Shown here in pieces: positions 16,729 through 24,139 of a DNA stretch of 64,000 nucleotides (position 1 is the first letter of the stretch; the number at the start of each line of letters is the position of its first letter). Under the pieces are notes generated by a model. The model was not told the DNA's origin and did no database searches. It worked only from the letters and a program-made list of their open reading frames with translations. The translations under genes and the position numbers were made by a program. The DNA comes from Varibaculum cambriense DSM 15806 (GTDB lineage: Bacteria; Actinomycetota; Actinomycetes; Actinomycetales; Actinomycetaceae), in contig NZ_ATUF01000005.1 of assembly GCF_000420065.1 (NCBI RefSeq), positions 35,168 through 99,167 of the forward strand. The letters are read 5' to 3'.

Positions 16729-17106
16729 CTAGTAGGTGTAGACCTGAAGGGCTTGCCTCCATCTGTCACCGTCTAACGCGCTCTGCCTGGAGTGGCACGG
16801 TTTGCAAAGCGAGCGCAGGTTAGCAAAGTCATGGCTGCCGCCATGCTCGAGGGGAAGAATGTGGTGGACTTCCTGTACCGGTGTCGTCTTGCCTTGTGCT
16901 AGGCAGTCTTCGCACAAAGGATGCTGGGAAATGTATGCGGCACGGATGCGTCGCCAGCGTGCACCATAACGCTTGTTGATTCTCGGGTCACGTTGAAACT
17001 TACGGTAGTTCTTGTCCGCTTCCTTGGCGTGGAGCTGGCAGAACCTTTCGCGGGTTAGTTCGGGACAGCCAGGCTGAGAGCAGGGGTGTTTGGGTTTGCT
17101 TGGCAT
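16729..17106 (-). CDS. HNH endonuclease (phage packaging-associated)
   Basis: A 125-aa protein with a classic HNH fold: CEDCLAQG, VHHILPLEHGGSHDFANLRSLCKPCHSRQ. The first His pair, the Asn and the last His are in place, with two CxxC zinc knuckles (an N-terminal CSQPGC...C pair also appears). Encoded just upstream of the small terminase, such HNH proteins are required for cos cleavage by the terminase in HK97-like phages. A terminator follows the upstream regulator gene, so this gene probably begins the late transcript. Confidence 0.92.
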   Translation of the reverse strand: MPSKPKHPCSQPGCPELTRERFCQLHAKEADKNYRKFQRDPRINKRYGARWRRIRAAYISQHPLCEDCLAQGKTTPVQEVHHILPLEHGGSHDFANLRSLCKPCHSRQSALDGDRWRQALQVYTY

Positions 17107-17131
17107 TCCCGTTATCTCCTGTGGTGATGGT

Positions 17132-17166
17132 AAAGCCCCGAGAGGATATTTTCCGCTCGGGGCTTT
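17132..17166. terminator. Intrinsic terminator between early and late phage genes
   Basis: An 11-bp stem (AAAGCCCCGAG / CTCGGGGCTTT) with a 13-base loop, followed on the plus strand by GACCTTTTTC and bounded by T/A tracts in both directions. It lies between the ArpU-like regulator and the HNH gene, the expected border between early and late transcription. Confidence 0.75.
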
Positions 17167-17237
17167 GACCTTTTTCTAACTAGTTACACTATATCAGGCT
17201 CGAAACGGGAATGTCGTCCGCGTTTTGTCCAAGCATC

Positions 17238-17717
17238 TTAGCGTCCGTACAGGAGACTGGTGAGGTGGTCTAGGGCGGTTTTGCGCCGGTTGTAGGCGGT
17301 GGAGCGTTCCACGTTTAGCCGCTCTTGCACCTCATAAATCGCATCAGTGGCGGACTCGTACCCGGAAAGGAAGCAAACTTCTAGCACGTCACGTTCCTCA
17401 TCGGTGAGCGCTTGCCAGGCGGGGTTGAACCAGTCCATGTAATCCTTGGCTTGCAGGTATTTGCGGGTGCGGTTATCGATCCGTTCCAGGTGTCTAAGGA
17501 TTTTGTCTTCGGCAGCGGTGGGATTGAACGCACGGCGGCTACCATCCAAGACGGGGGAGGACAGGCTGGGCAGGTCGGATTCGATAGCTTTCAGGTCATC
17601 GGGAGTGTTATCGATGATGGTTTCCATAGTGGCGTAGTCGCGTAGCGCGTTGATAGCAGCGGCGCGGCGGTCAACGTAGCGCCAGGTGATGTCGGTTTCT
17701 TGATGCGTAACGCTCAT
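17238..17717 (-). CDS. ArpU/RinA-like phage late-transcription regulator
   Basis: A 159-aa protein. A helical first half is followed by a sigma-region-4-like HTH in the last 55 residues (LTDEERDVLEVCFLSG ... RLNVERSTAYNRRKTALDHL). This matches the ArpU/RinA/LtrC-type regulators that sit at the end of the early region in Gram-positive phages and switch on packaging genes. A terminator and then the HNH gene follow, so the binding site is probably in 17107-17237. Assignment is by architecture and position. Confidence 0.75.
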   Translation of the reverse strand: MSVTHQETDITWRYVDRRAAAINALRDYATMETIIDNTPDDLKAIESDLPSLSSPVLDGSRRAFNPTAAEDKILRHLERIDNRTRKYLQAKDYMDWFNPAWQALTDEERDVLEVCFLSGYESATDAIYEVQERLNVERSTAYNRRKTALDHLTSLLYGR

Positions 17718-19072
17718 TTGGTTTCTCCTTTCAAGGTCTGCGCTACCGCGTCGATGAGCGCCGACTGGGTCATGTTCTTCGATTCGAGTGCACTCAGAAT
17801 CTGTTGATCAATCGAATCTTTGGTCGCAATATGCGTAATAGTCACCGGCTTGGTCTGGCCTTGCCGATACAGGCGGGCGTTGGTTTGCTGGTAGAGCTCA
17901 AGGCTCCAGGTGAGGGAATACCAGATGAGGATTGAGCCTCCTTGTTGGAGGTTAAGCCCATGCCCAGCGCTGGCTGGGTGAATCAATCCGAGTGGGATTT
18001 CACCGTCATTCCAAGCTTCAATATCTGCTGAAGTTTTTAACTGTCTGGCTTGCGGGAAGCGCTGCCGGATGCGTGCTAGGTCGTGTTGCCACCAATACGC
18101 CACAAGCACGGGATTCCCATTCGCTGCTTCGATGAGGTCTTCAAGGGCATCGAGTTTGCGACCGTGTACCACAATGGGGTCGCCGGCTTCGGTGTAGATC
18201 GCACCAGACGCTAGTTGGGTGAGCTTACCTGCCAGGACGGCAGCATTGGCCGCGTCAATCACCGCATCACCCAGCTCAACCACCATCTCTGCCGCTAACC
18301 GGTCATATACCTTGCGCTCCCTGCCGTTCATGGTCACCTCGGTGGTTGTGACAGTCAGTGGTGGGAGGGTGAGGTAGTCGCTGGTTCGCATCGACAGCGT
18401 GATATCCGAGATTGCTCGGTAGATTTCGTCTTCAGCGCCAGGTTTGGGTTTGTAGGTGAATACTTGCATTCCACTGCGCTTATCGGGCACGAACCATTTA
18501 TCGCGGTAGCGGGAAATGTAGCGTCCGAGCCTCTCACCCAAATCCAGCAGCCGGAACTGCGCCCATAAGTCCATCAACCCATTGCTGGCTGGGGTGCCGG
18601 TAAGCCCGACGATGCGCTTTACTTGTGGGCGGATCTTCATGAGCGCGGTAAAGCGTTTGGCGCGGTGGTTTTTGAAGGAGGAGAGCTCGTCGATGATGAC
18701 CATATCCCACTGCCACTTGATGCCACTACGGGTAATAAGCCAGTCGACGTTCTCCCGGTTCATCACTGTGATGTCTGCGCCTGAATTGAGCGCGACTCGG
18801 CGTTGGCGTTCGGTGCCGACAGCTACTGCCAGACGTAGCTGGCGTAAGTGGCTCCACTTTGCTTGCTCGGCAGGCCACGTATTCCTTGCTACGCGCAGCG
18901 GCGCGATAACCAGCACTCGGTGGGCTTCAAAGGAGTCGAAGAGGAGGTGTTGTATTGCTGTCAGGGTGATGACGGTCTTGCCAAGTCCCATCTCGAGCAG
19001 TAGCGCTGCAGCCGGGTGTTCTTCAATGAAAGCCGTTGCTAGTTGTTGGTAGTTATGCGGCTTGTATTGCAT
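17714..19072 (-). CDS. Phage SNF2/DEAD-type helicase
   Basis: A 452-aa superfamily 2 helicase. It has Q-like YQQLATAFI, Walker A MGLGKT near 28-33, DEAD-like IIDELS near 125-130, TGTPASN (motif III) near 157-163 and motif VI QQTNARLYRQGQ near 400. The SNF2-type spacing and 'ARLYRQGQ' signature are typical of the phage replication-module helicase that follows a VRR-NUC nuclease, probably acting with it in recombination or replication restart. It overlaps both neighbours, so it is part of the early operon. Confidence 0.92.
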   Translation of the reverse strand: MQYKPHNYQQLATAFIEEHPAAALLLEMGLGKTVITLTAIQHLLFDSFEAHRVLVIAPLRVARNTWPAEQAKWSHLRQLRLAVAVGTERQRRVALNSGADITVMNRENVDWLITRSGIKWQWDMVIIDELSSFKNHRAKRFTALMKIRPQVKRIVGLTGTPASNGLMDLWAQFRLLDLGERLGRYISRYRDKWFVPDKRSGMQVFTYKPKPGAEDEIYRAISDITLSMRTSDYLTLPPLTVTTTEVTMNGRERKVYDRLAAEMVVELGDAVIDAANAAVLAGKLTQLASGAIYTEAGDPIVVHGRKLDALEDLIEAANGNPVLVAYWWQHDLARIRQRFPQARQLKTSADIEAWNDGEIPLGLIHPASAGHGLNLQQGGSILIWYSLTWSLELYQQTNARLYRQGQTKPVTITHIATKDSIDQQILSALESKNMTQSALIDAVAQTLKGETK

Positions 19073-19355
19073 GGCACACCTTCTTAATGTCGTCAGGATT
19101 GTTGAGGATGAGTGCGGTGAAGCCCAGGTGCTTCAGCTGCCTTAGTCTGTGTTTTTGGATTGCGCGGACTTTTCCGCCGGGTGCTTTGACTTCCACGAAG
19201 CCAACATGCCCATCAGGTAATAGCACGATTCGGTCAGGTACACCGGCGGTTCCGGGGCTGACTAGTTTCCAGCAGACCCCGCCCAAAGCTTCAACGGTTT
19301 TTACGAGTGCTTGTTCTAAATGTTGTTCTTTCATCACGTGTTGCTTTCTGCTCAC
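19053..19355 (-). CDS. VRR-NUC domain nuclease
   Basis: A small (about 93-100 aa) stand-alone VRR-NUC nuclease. The signature GVPDRIVLLPDG followed by GFVEVKAPGGK gives the PD...ExK catalytic set. The remainder (QKHRLRQLKHLGFTALIL) completes the fold. These nucleases act on branched DNA in phage replication modules and occur with the SNF2-type helicase, as here. The start is uncertain between GTG 19355 and ATG 19334; neither has a strong ribosome site. Confidence 0.9.
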   Translation of the reverse strand: MSRKQHVMKEQHLEQALVKTVEALGGVCWKLVSPGTAGVPDRIVLLPDGHVGFVEVKAPGGKVRAIQKHRLRQLKHLGFTALILNNPDDIKKVCHAIQAA

Positions 19356-19469
19356 GTGGTGACGCTTTCTGCCAGTCGTTTACATAACTTTTTATATATA
19401 GATATTTGTTTTTATTGCTCTTAAGAAAAGTTCTGTTATAGACCGACAGATAGTGTCACCACTTAGGGG
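19356..19469. other. AT-rich gap in the replication module (possible phage origin)
   Basis: The only sizeable gap in the replication genes. It holds a run of about 45 bases almost free of G/C, bordered by an 8-bp inverted repeat (GTGGTGAC at 19356, GTCACCAC at 19455). Two copies of GCTTTCTGC lie at its left edge. It is a reasonable candidate for an origin or DNA-unwinding element, but no known initiator boxes are recognised. Confidence 0.35.
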
Positions 19470-21713
19470 CTAAAGGTTGAATTCGCTCTTCAGGCGCAGT
19501 CCGTCCACATAGCGTGCGCTCTTTGTGCGGCGTCTGCGGAATCCGAGTTGTTCCAAGGCTGAATAGAAATCGGACGTGGATCTGGCGTATTCGCCCACGC
19601 TGAGCGCGTAGGCGCGATAGACGCTATAAAGCTCGCCCGAGGGCTGTGTGAAGCTCGGGTCGATCTCGCAGTTATCGTCTAAGAAATGTGTCATCCAGTC
19701 GTTCTCAAACCGGTAGGCCTCCAGGGCTCGACGAACTTTAGGTGGTGGCTTCAAAACAAAGTCGTCATCAATCACTTTGCGGGCACCATCAACGATCCAT
19801 TGCAGAACGGCACCAGCGGCGTTTTGGTAGAGGTGTTCGGCGTAGTTTTTGATGTCCGAGGAGCCTTCGATTTTTGCCTCGAATGGGATCACGATCAGCC
19901 TGCGCCAAATACCAACATCCATTGCACCTACGCGCGGTAGGTGATTCGTATACAGCACGAGCGTATGCGAAGGAGCGAACGCGAAGGGCGCCTTATATTT
20001 CTTTTCTGCATAAAGCAGATCAGTGGATGCCATTTGCTTGGCGATAGAGGTGGAGAGCCTCATGCCTTCCTCGGTCTCTGCCGCGATCAAGAGGCGTTTG
20101 CCTTTGGCTTCTGCCAGCTCAGGCTTCACATTCCGCTTCACACCCACAGTGAGAGCATCGGCGGAGATGTTGCCCGCGTATGTGCCTAACACCCGAGCGA
20201 TTGTGTTCCAAAACGTCGATTTGCCATTCCTGCCGTCGCCGTAGGCGATGATGAGGGCTTCGACGTAGACTTTGCCGATCGCGGTCATCCCCACGATTCG
20301 CTGCACATAGTCGATTAGTTCTTGGTCGCCTTGGAAGAACACCTCGAGCGCCGCCAACCACGTGTCCATGCCTTTGGTGGCGGGATCGGTGGTGGTTTGT
20401 TTGGTGATGAAATCCCCATAGTCGTGCTCGTGAATTTGCCCGCTGGTGAGGTCAATGGTGCCACCAGGGGCGTTGAGAGCGAAGGGGTCTGCGTCAAGGT
20501 CTGCTTGGGTGACTTGCAGCATCGGAGCTGCCTCTTTCAACGAGGCCGTAATCGCCTTAGAATCACGCCGTTTGAGCACGTATTTCTCGTAGGCTTGAGC
20601 ATTAGTGAGCTGGTCGTAAGCGGTCCACTGCATGTTAGTGAATAGGTTTTTAGCTTTGATCAGGCTCATTGCCGACAGCAACTGAGTGACCCCAGTGGAA
20701 TCACACGCCGCGCGGGCTTTCTCGAGCAGCTGTGCGGCTTGCTCTAACTGGCGCGTGGTGAGTTCTTGGGCGATGGCGCGCGAGCCTGGTCTGGTTTCTT
20801 CCCAAAACGAATCGTTATATACCAGCCAATCTGTGGCCTCAGAGAATGCGAGTTTTTGTGCATATTCGTCTGCCAGGACGGTGGCTTGACCGACATCGGT
20901 GAAGTCGGTGGGACGCAGTCCTTGGATTTCGGCGTAGCGTTCTGGTGGAATATAACCTGGTGTTGCAGCGACTTTTGCACCAAACTTCAATGCCGAGGCC
21001 CAGATTGCCTCCAGCTCGGCATCGGGTAGGGGTGGCACGCAGGTTTGTGCTTTCGTCTCGAAAAGCTGGCGTGCTTGCTCGGTATTGCCAAAACGCACAA
21101 TCACTCGCCCAGCGAAAGCGCTCATGGTCGCATTGCGTGCGCCTTCCCGAATCTCACCAGTAGCCATTTCGAGTGCGGCGAACGCGTCAGCATCGAGGAA
21201 ATCGGTGATGGATAGGGAACCGTCTACCCAGGTGACCTCGGCGGCGGGGTTTCCGTAAATAAATCTGGCAGCGTCGAGAGCGTTGCGGTCAAAGATTCCG
21301 GTGTAGGAGGCCAGCTTCTTCTTGATCCCCGTATAGACTGCAGCGTCAGTTACCGGCTTGATTGGGAAGTAGGCGTGGAAGCGCGGCCTGGCGGTCTTTT
21401 CACCCTTGGGTTTCAAATGATTCCGCGAGGTCGCGGTCGCCAAAGCGACGCCCGGAAAGATGAGAGCAAGCGATTCCGGTGTCCCCCAATCAGCCGGTGA
21501 ATTAGAATGGTCGTTATCGATGTCCATCACCACACACGTGGATTGCATGAACTTGTCGGTGGAACGGATATCGCCCTCATATTCGGCCGCCACATGGTCA
21601 CGTGCCACAGCGTTTTTCAAATCAGCCGCGCTCGTGATGTGCCGGTGATTCGGGTATTTGAGGTTGCGTTGCGCGCTCACCAGGTTAGTCGTGCACAAAA
21701 TGAAGTCAGTCAT
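19470..21713 (-). CDS. Phage primase-helicase (D5/P4-type)
   Basis: A 747-aa replication protein. The N-terminal ~180 residues look like a primase/polymerase domain (VVMDIDNDHS with a D-x-D pattern). A D5_N-type middle region follows, then an SF3-type helicase with Walker A GDGRNGKST near 490-498 and a downstream ETEEGMRLS and 'LYTNHLPRV' typical of P4/D5 helicases. It would prime and unwind DNA for the phage DNA polymerase encoded upstream. Overlaps the DUF4406 gene by 8 bp. Confidence 0.9.
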   Translation of the reverse strand: MTDFILCTTNLVSAQRNLKYPNHRHITSAADLKNAVARDHVAAEYEGDIRSTDKFMQSTCVVMDIDNDHSNSPADWGTPESLALIFPGVALATATSRNHLKPKGEKTARPRFHAYFPIKPVTDAAVYTGIKKKLASYTGIFDRNALDAARFIYGNPAAEVTWVDGSLSITDFLDADAFAALEMATGEIREGARNATMSAFAGRVIVRFGNTEQARQLFETKAQTCVPPLPDAELEAIWASALKFGAKVAATPGYIPPERYAEIQGLRPTDFTDVGQATVLADEYAQKLAFSEATDWLVYNDSFWEETRPGSRAIAQELTTRQLEQAAQLLEKARAACDSTGVTQLLSAMSLIKAKNLFTNMQWTAYDQLTNAQAYEKYVLKRRDSKAITASLKEAAPMLQVTQADLDADPFALNAPGGTIDLTSGQIHEHDYGDFITKQTTTDPATKGMDTWLAALEVFFQGDQELIDYVQRIVGMTAIGKVYVEALIIAYGDGRNGKSTFWNTIARVLGTYAGNISADALTVGVKRNVKPELAEAKGKRLLIAAETEEGMRLSTSIAKQMASTDLLYAEKKYKAPFAFAPSHTLVLYTNHLPRVGAMDVGIWRRLIVIPFEAKIEGSSDIKNYAEHLYQNAAGAVLQWIVDGARKVIDDDFVLKPPPKVRRALEAYRFENDWMTHFLDDNCEIDPSFTQPSGELYSVYRAYALSVGEYARSTSDFYSALEQLGFRRRRTKSARYVDGLRLKSEFNL

Positions 21714-22164
21714 GTAGTTCTACCTCCGCGAAGTTGTGGTCAAAGTAGGTGATGGGTAGTTCGAGTTGGTGTGCCCAGGAAATTTCGGCTTTCATGCCTG
21801 GAGAGACGCGCGGGGTATATACCCACATCGCCTCGCACTTAGAAAGCAGCACGCGATTAAAGATCATGGCGAGGTCGCGATCCCACGGATCGGTATCATC
21901 CATAAACTGTGGAAACAGCAGGTGGGGTGCGAGTGGGATACGGCGACAGCGCACCGCATAAGCTGAGAGATTCCTTGCCAACTCCACATTCATCTGCACG
22001 TCCCCGGAGTAAGGTGAGCAGATATAGGTCAAGGGACGGTGGCCGAATTCGGATATTTCCAGAGCCCGCAGTGCCCTATATGCAGTCGGGTCTGCGTAGC
22101 CTTTGGAGTTACGCCACGGTGTTAGATCACTGATTAGTGGTCGGTCTTTTTGGAGTGTGTTCAT
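21706..22164 (-). CDS. DUF4406-like protein (nucleoside deoxyribosyltransferase fold)
   Basis: A 152-aa protein with the pattern YICSPYSGD ... NVELARNLSAYAVRCRRIPLAPHLLFPQFMDD ... AEISWAHQL. This is typical of DUF4406/DUF7768 proteins, which share the nucleoside 2-deoxyribosyltransferase fold. Phage copies may act on nucleotides or nucleotide signals, but the reaction is unknown. It is translationally coupled to the antirepressor (4-bp overlap) and the primase gene. Confidence 0.8.
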   Translation of the reverse strand: MNTLQKDRPLISDLTPWRNSKGYADPTAYRALRALEISEFGHRPLTYICSPYSGDVQMNVELARNLSAYAVRCRRIPLAPHLLFPQFMDDTDPWDRDLAMIFNRVLLSKCEAMWVYTPRVSPGMKAEISWAHQLELPITYFDHNFAEVELHD

Positions 22165-22928
22165 TTGGTTTCACCTGCTTGTCGTTCGATGACCGGCAAG
22201 ATGTGGCAGCGGTTTTTCAACAGGTCATAGATGAACAGGCGGCCTTTCTGCGTCCAATACGTGTGCATCACCGTCTTGCCGCTTTCCAGCAGGTGGGTTT
22301 TGGATTGGGTGTAGCCGCATTTCGCATACTCGGCGTACAGATACCAGATGCCTGACTGCTTGAACTGGATATGTTCATCAGCTAACAGGCGGTTAAGTTT
22401 CTTCGCGGATAGCCCGTAGTCTTTAGCGATAGCAGTAATCGGCATCAACGACGGTGACTGCAGCACGATGTCGTAATACGAGAGCTTCGGTGCTGCCTCG
22501 AGCAACGCCTGCTCAGCAGCAAGACGCTTGACACGCTCGGCACGTAGACGTGTGAGGGCTTGTTCGAGCAGCTCATCGTTTTTGAGTAGTTCATCAATCG
22601 CGTACAAACCGGTCCTACGAATCGATGGCAGAACCTCATCAAACACCCATTTCTCGAAACGTTCCGCGCCCGGCAGGTGACTTGAGACAATCAGGCGATA
22701 AACATCCCCTTCAGTGATGAAACGAATCTGTTGAATCCCACCTGACGTTTCAAGGGGGTAACGAAATGGAACCCCCTTGCAATGATCTTGCACTGCCTTA
22801 TTCAGATTTGTATATCCCAACGCGCTCGCGACGTCACGGCCGCAGAACATGATGGTTCCATCGTTAGTGATGGTGCGGATTTGGCCGAATTGGCTGTTGG
22901 TGAACACTTGTAGTGTGGAGCCGGTCAT
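22161..22928 (-). CDS. Phage antirepressor (Bro-N and KilAC domains)
   Basis: A 255-aa regulator. The Bro-N domain at the N-terminus shows FGQIRTITNDGTIMFCGRDVASALGYTN and later FEKWVFDEVLPSIRRTG. The C-terminal ~120 residues match KilA-C (ITAIAKDYGLSAKKLNRLL ... YLYAEYAKCGYT). Such proteins counteract prophage repressors. ATG 22928 is chosen because GGAAGGAGAGC lies just upstream; an in-frame ATG at 22964 would put that site inside the gene. It is transcribed away from the plus-strand Abi gene, with the two promoters back to back. Confidence 0.9.
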   Translation of the reverse strand: MTGSTLQVFTNSQFGQIRTITNDGTIMFCGRDVASALGYTNLNKAVQDHCKGVPFRYPLETSGGIQQIRFITEGDVYRLIVSSHLPGAERFEKWVFDEVLPSIRRTGLYAIDELLKNDELLEQALTRLRAERVKRLAAEQALLEAAPKLSYYDIVLQSPSLMPITAIAKDYGLSAKKLNRLLADEHIQFKQSGIWYLYAEYAKCGYTQSKTHLLESGKTVMHTYWTQKGRLFIYDLLKNRCHILPVIERQAGETK

Positions 22929-23063
22929 TAGCTCTCCTTCCCATAGTTTGTAGGTGAGAGCCATGAGCTGACCCTCTAAAAGGAGGGCTTTGAGAAGAGC
23001 GAAATATAAACGTGACTTTGAAAATAGGCAGGTAAAACCTGATGGGACAGGCGAGAAATTTGC

Positions 23064-23092
23064 TTGGCTGTTAACGGGATATGGGTTATGAT
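23064..23092 (+). promoter_or_regulatory. Sigma-70-type promoter for the Abi gene
   Basis: TTGGCT and TATGAT are separated by exactly 17 bp. The predicted start is near 23099, about 70 bases upstream of the GTG start, leaving room for the structured leader RNA. Confidence 0.7.
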
Positions 23093-23098
23093 TGATGC

Positions 23099-23170
23099 AT
23101 CAAGACCGGTTCCGCCCGCGAGGGTCCAGGGCCGGTCCTCATCATTTCTAGGCTCGAGGGAGGTGCCGTC
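23099..23170 (+). ncRNA. Candidate structured RNA upstream of the Abi gene
   Basis: The predicted leader folds simply. GACCGG (23104-23109) pairs with CCGGTC (23132-23137), enclosing a CCC-GCGA-GGG hairpin with a GNRA tetraloop (23115-23124). The ribosome site GGGAGG (23158-23163) follows. Some AbiF-type HEPN proteins are known to be paired with an upstream non-coding RNA that restrains them; whether this RNA plays that role is inference from its position and fold. Confidence 0.45.
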
Positions 23171-24139
23171 GTGAGCCCGCAGCAGAGCCGACAAGTGCAG
23201 AGCGCTACCGGGAGCGGTAAGGCGTTCAAGACGCATGGCGAGCAGATCAACTTGTTACGCTCTCGCGGGATGGTGATTGATTCCGATCAGTTGGCACGGC
23301 ATCTGTTGGAACGAGTGAATTATTATCGGCTTTCCGGGTATTGGTACTCGTGGCGTGAGATAGGGGCAGATGGTGCGCGCCGTGATGTGTTTATTCCTGG
23401 CACGAATCTTGCTGATATTGATGCTGTTTATGATTTTGATTGGCGGCTGCGGGAAGCAGTGTTTAGTGCGCTCGCTCATATAGAACTCTCGGTGCGTTCT
23501 ATGCTTGGCCACGAGCTTGGTCGTATTGATCCGCTTGCCCATCTGCATCCAGAGCTGCTCGGTCCAGTGGCTTATGAGACGAAACCAAAACCGCGCCCGT
23601 CAGTGAAATATGAGCAGTGGCTGAAGCGGTATCGTAAAGAATTAACGGGGTCACGAGAAGATTTCGTGATGCACCATAACCAGAAATATGGTGGCCAGTT
23701 GCCGATTTGGGCAGCGGTAGAAGTGATGGACTGGGGCTCACTGTCATACTTGTTTCAGCTAGCGCCAATACCGGTGCGCGAGACTATTGCTGGCCGGGTG
23801 GGTTTGAACGGGGCACAGTTTGGTTCCTGGCTGAAAAGTCTCAATATTTTGCGTAACTATTCGGCTCACCATGCGCGTATGTTTAACAGGGTTTATGCTC
23901 TCAAGCCGCGCCTACCGAAGATTGGGGCACATCCTGAATTGGATGCTGTAGCTTCGGTGATGAACCGTCTGTTTGGTCAGCTCACAATTGTCCAATACTT
24001 GCTCATAAAGCTTAATATCGGTGACGCGGCTCTGCTTCCTAGTGTGATAGCTAGTTACCCAATTCTTGAGCCACTACCACCGAGCCATCTCGGTATTCCA
24101 GAAAACTGGCAGCAGAACCCGCTCTGGAGTATCAACTAA
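23171..24139 (+). CDS. Abi_2/AbiF-like HEPN abortive-infection protein
   Basis: A 322-aa protein of the Abi_2 (AbiD/AbiF) family, thought to be HEPN ribonucleases that stop phage growth by killing or arresting the cell. Visible family marks are LLRSRGMVIDSDQLARHLL, NYYRLSGYWY (50-59), an IELSVRSMLGHEL stretch (about 104-116) and the C-terminal RNYSAHHARMFNR, which contains R228-x4-H233, the HEPN catalytic pattern. It is on the plus strand within the early phage genes and has its own promoter and structured leader. It converges with the DNA polymerase gene, overlapping its 3' end by 4 bp. It is probably a superinfection-immunity cargo gene. Confidence 0.88.
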   Translation: MSPQQSRQVQSATGSGKAFKTHGEQINLLRSRGMVIDSDQLARHLLERVNYYRLSGYWYSWREIGADGARRDVFIPGTNLADIDAVYDFDWRLREAVFSALAHIELSVRSMLGHELGRIDPLAHLHPELLGPVAYETKPKPRPSVKYEQWLKRYRKELTGSREDFVMHHNQKYGGQLPIWAAVEVMDWGSLSYLFQLAPIPVRETIAGRVGLNGAQFGSWLKSLNILRNYSAHHARMFNRVYALKPRLPKIGAHPELDAVASVMNRLFGQLTIVQYLLIKLNIGDAALLPSVIASYPILEPLPPSHLGIPENWQQNPLWSIN

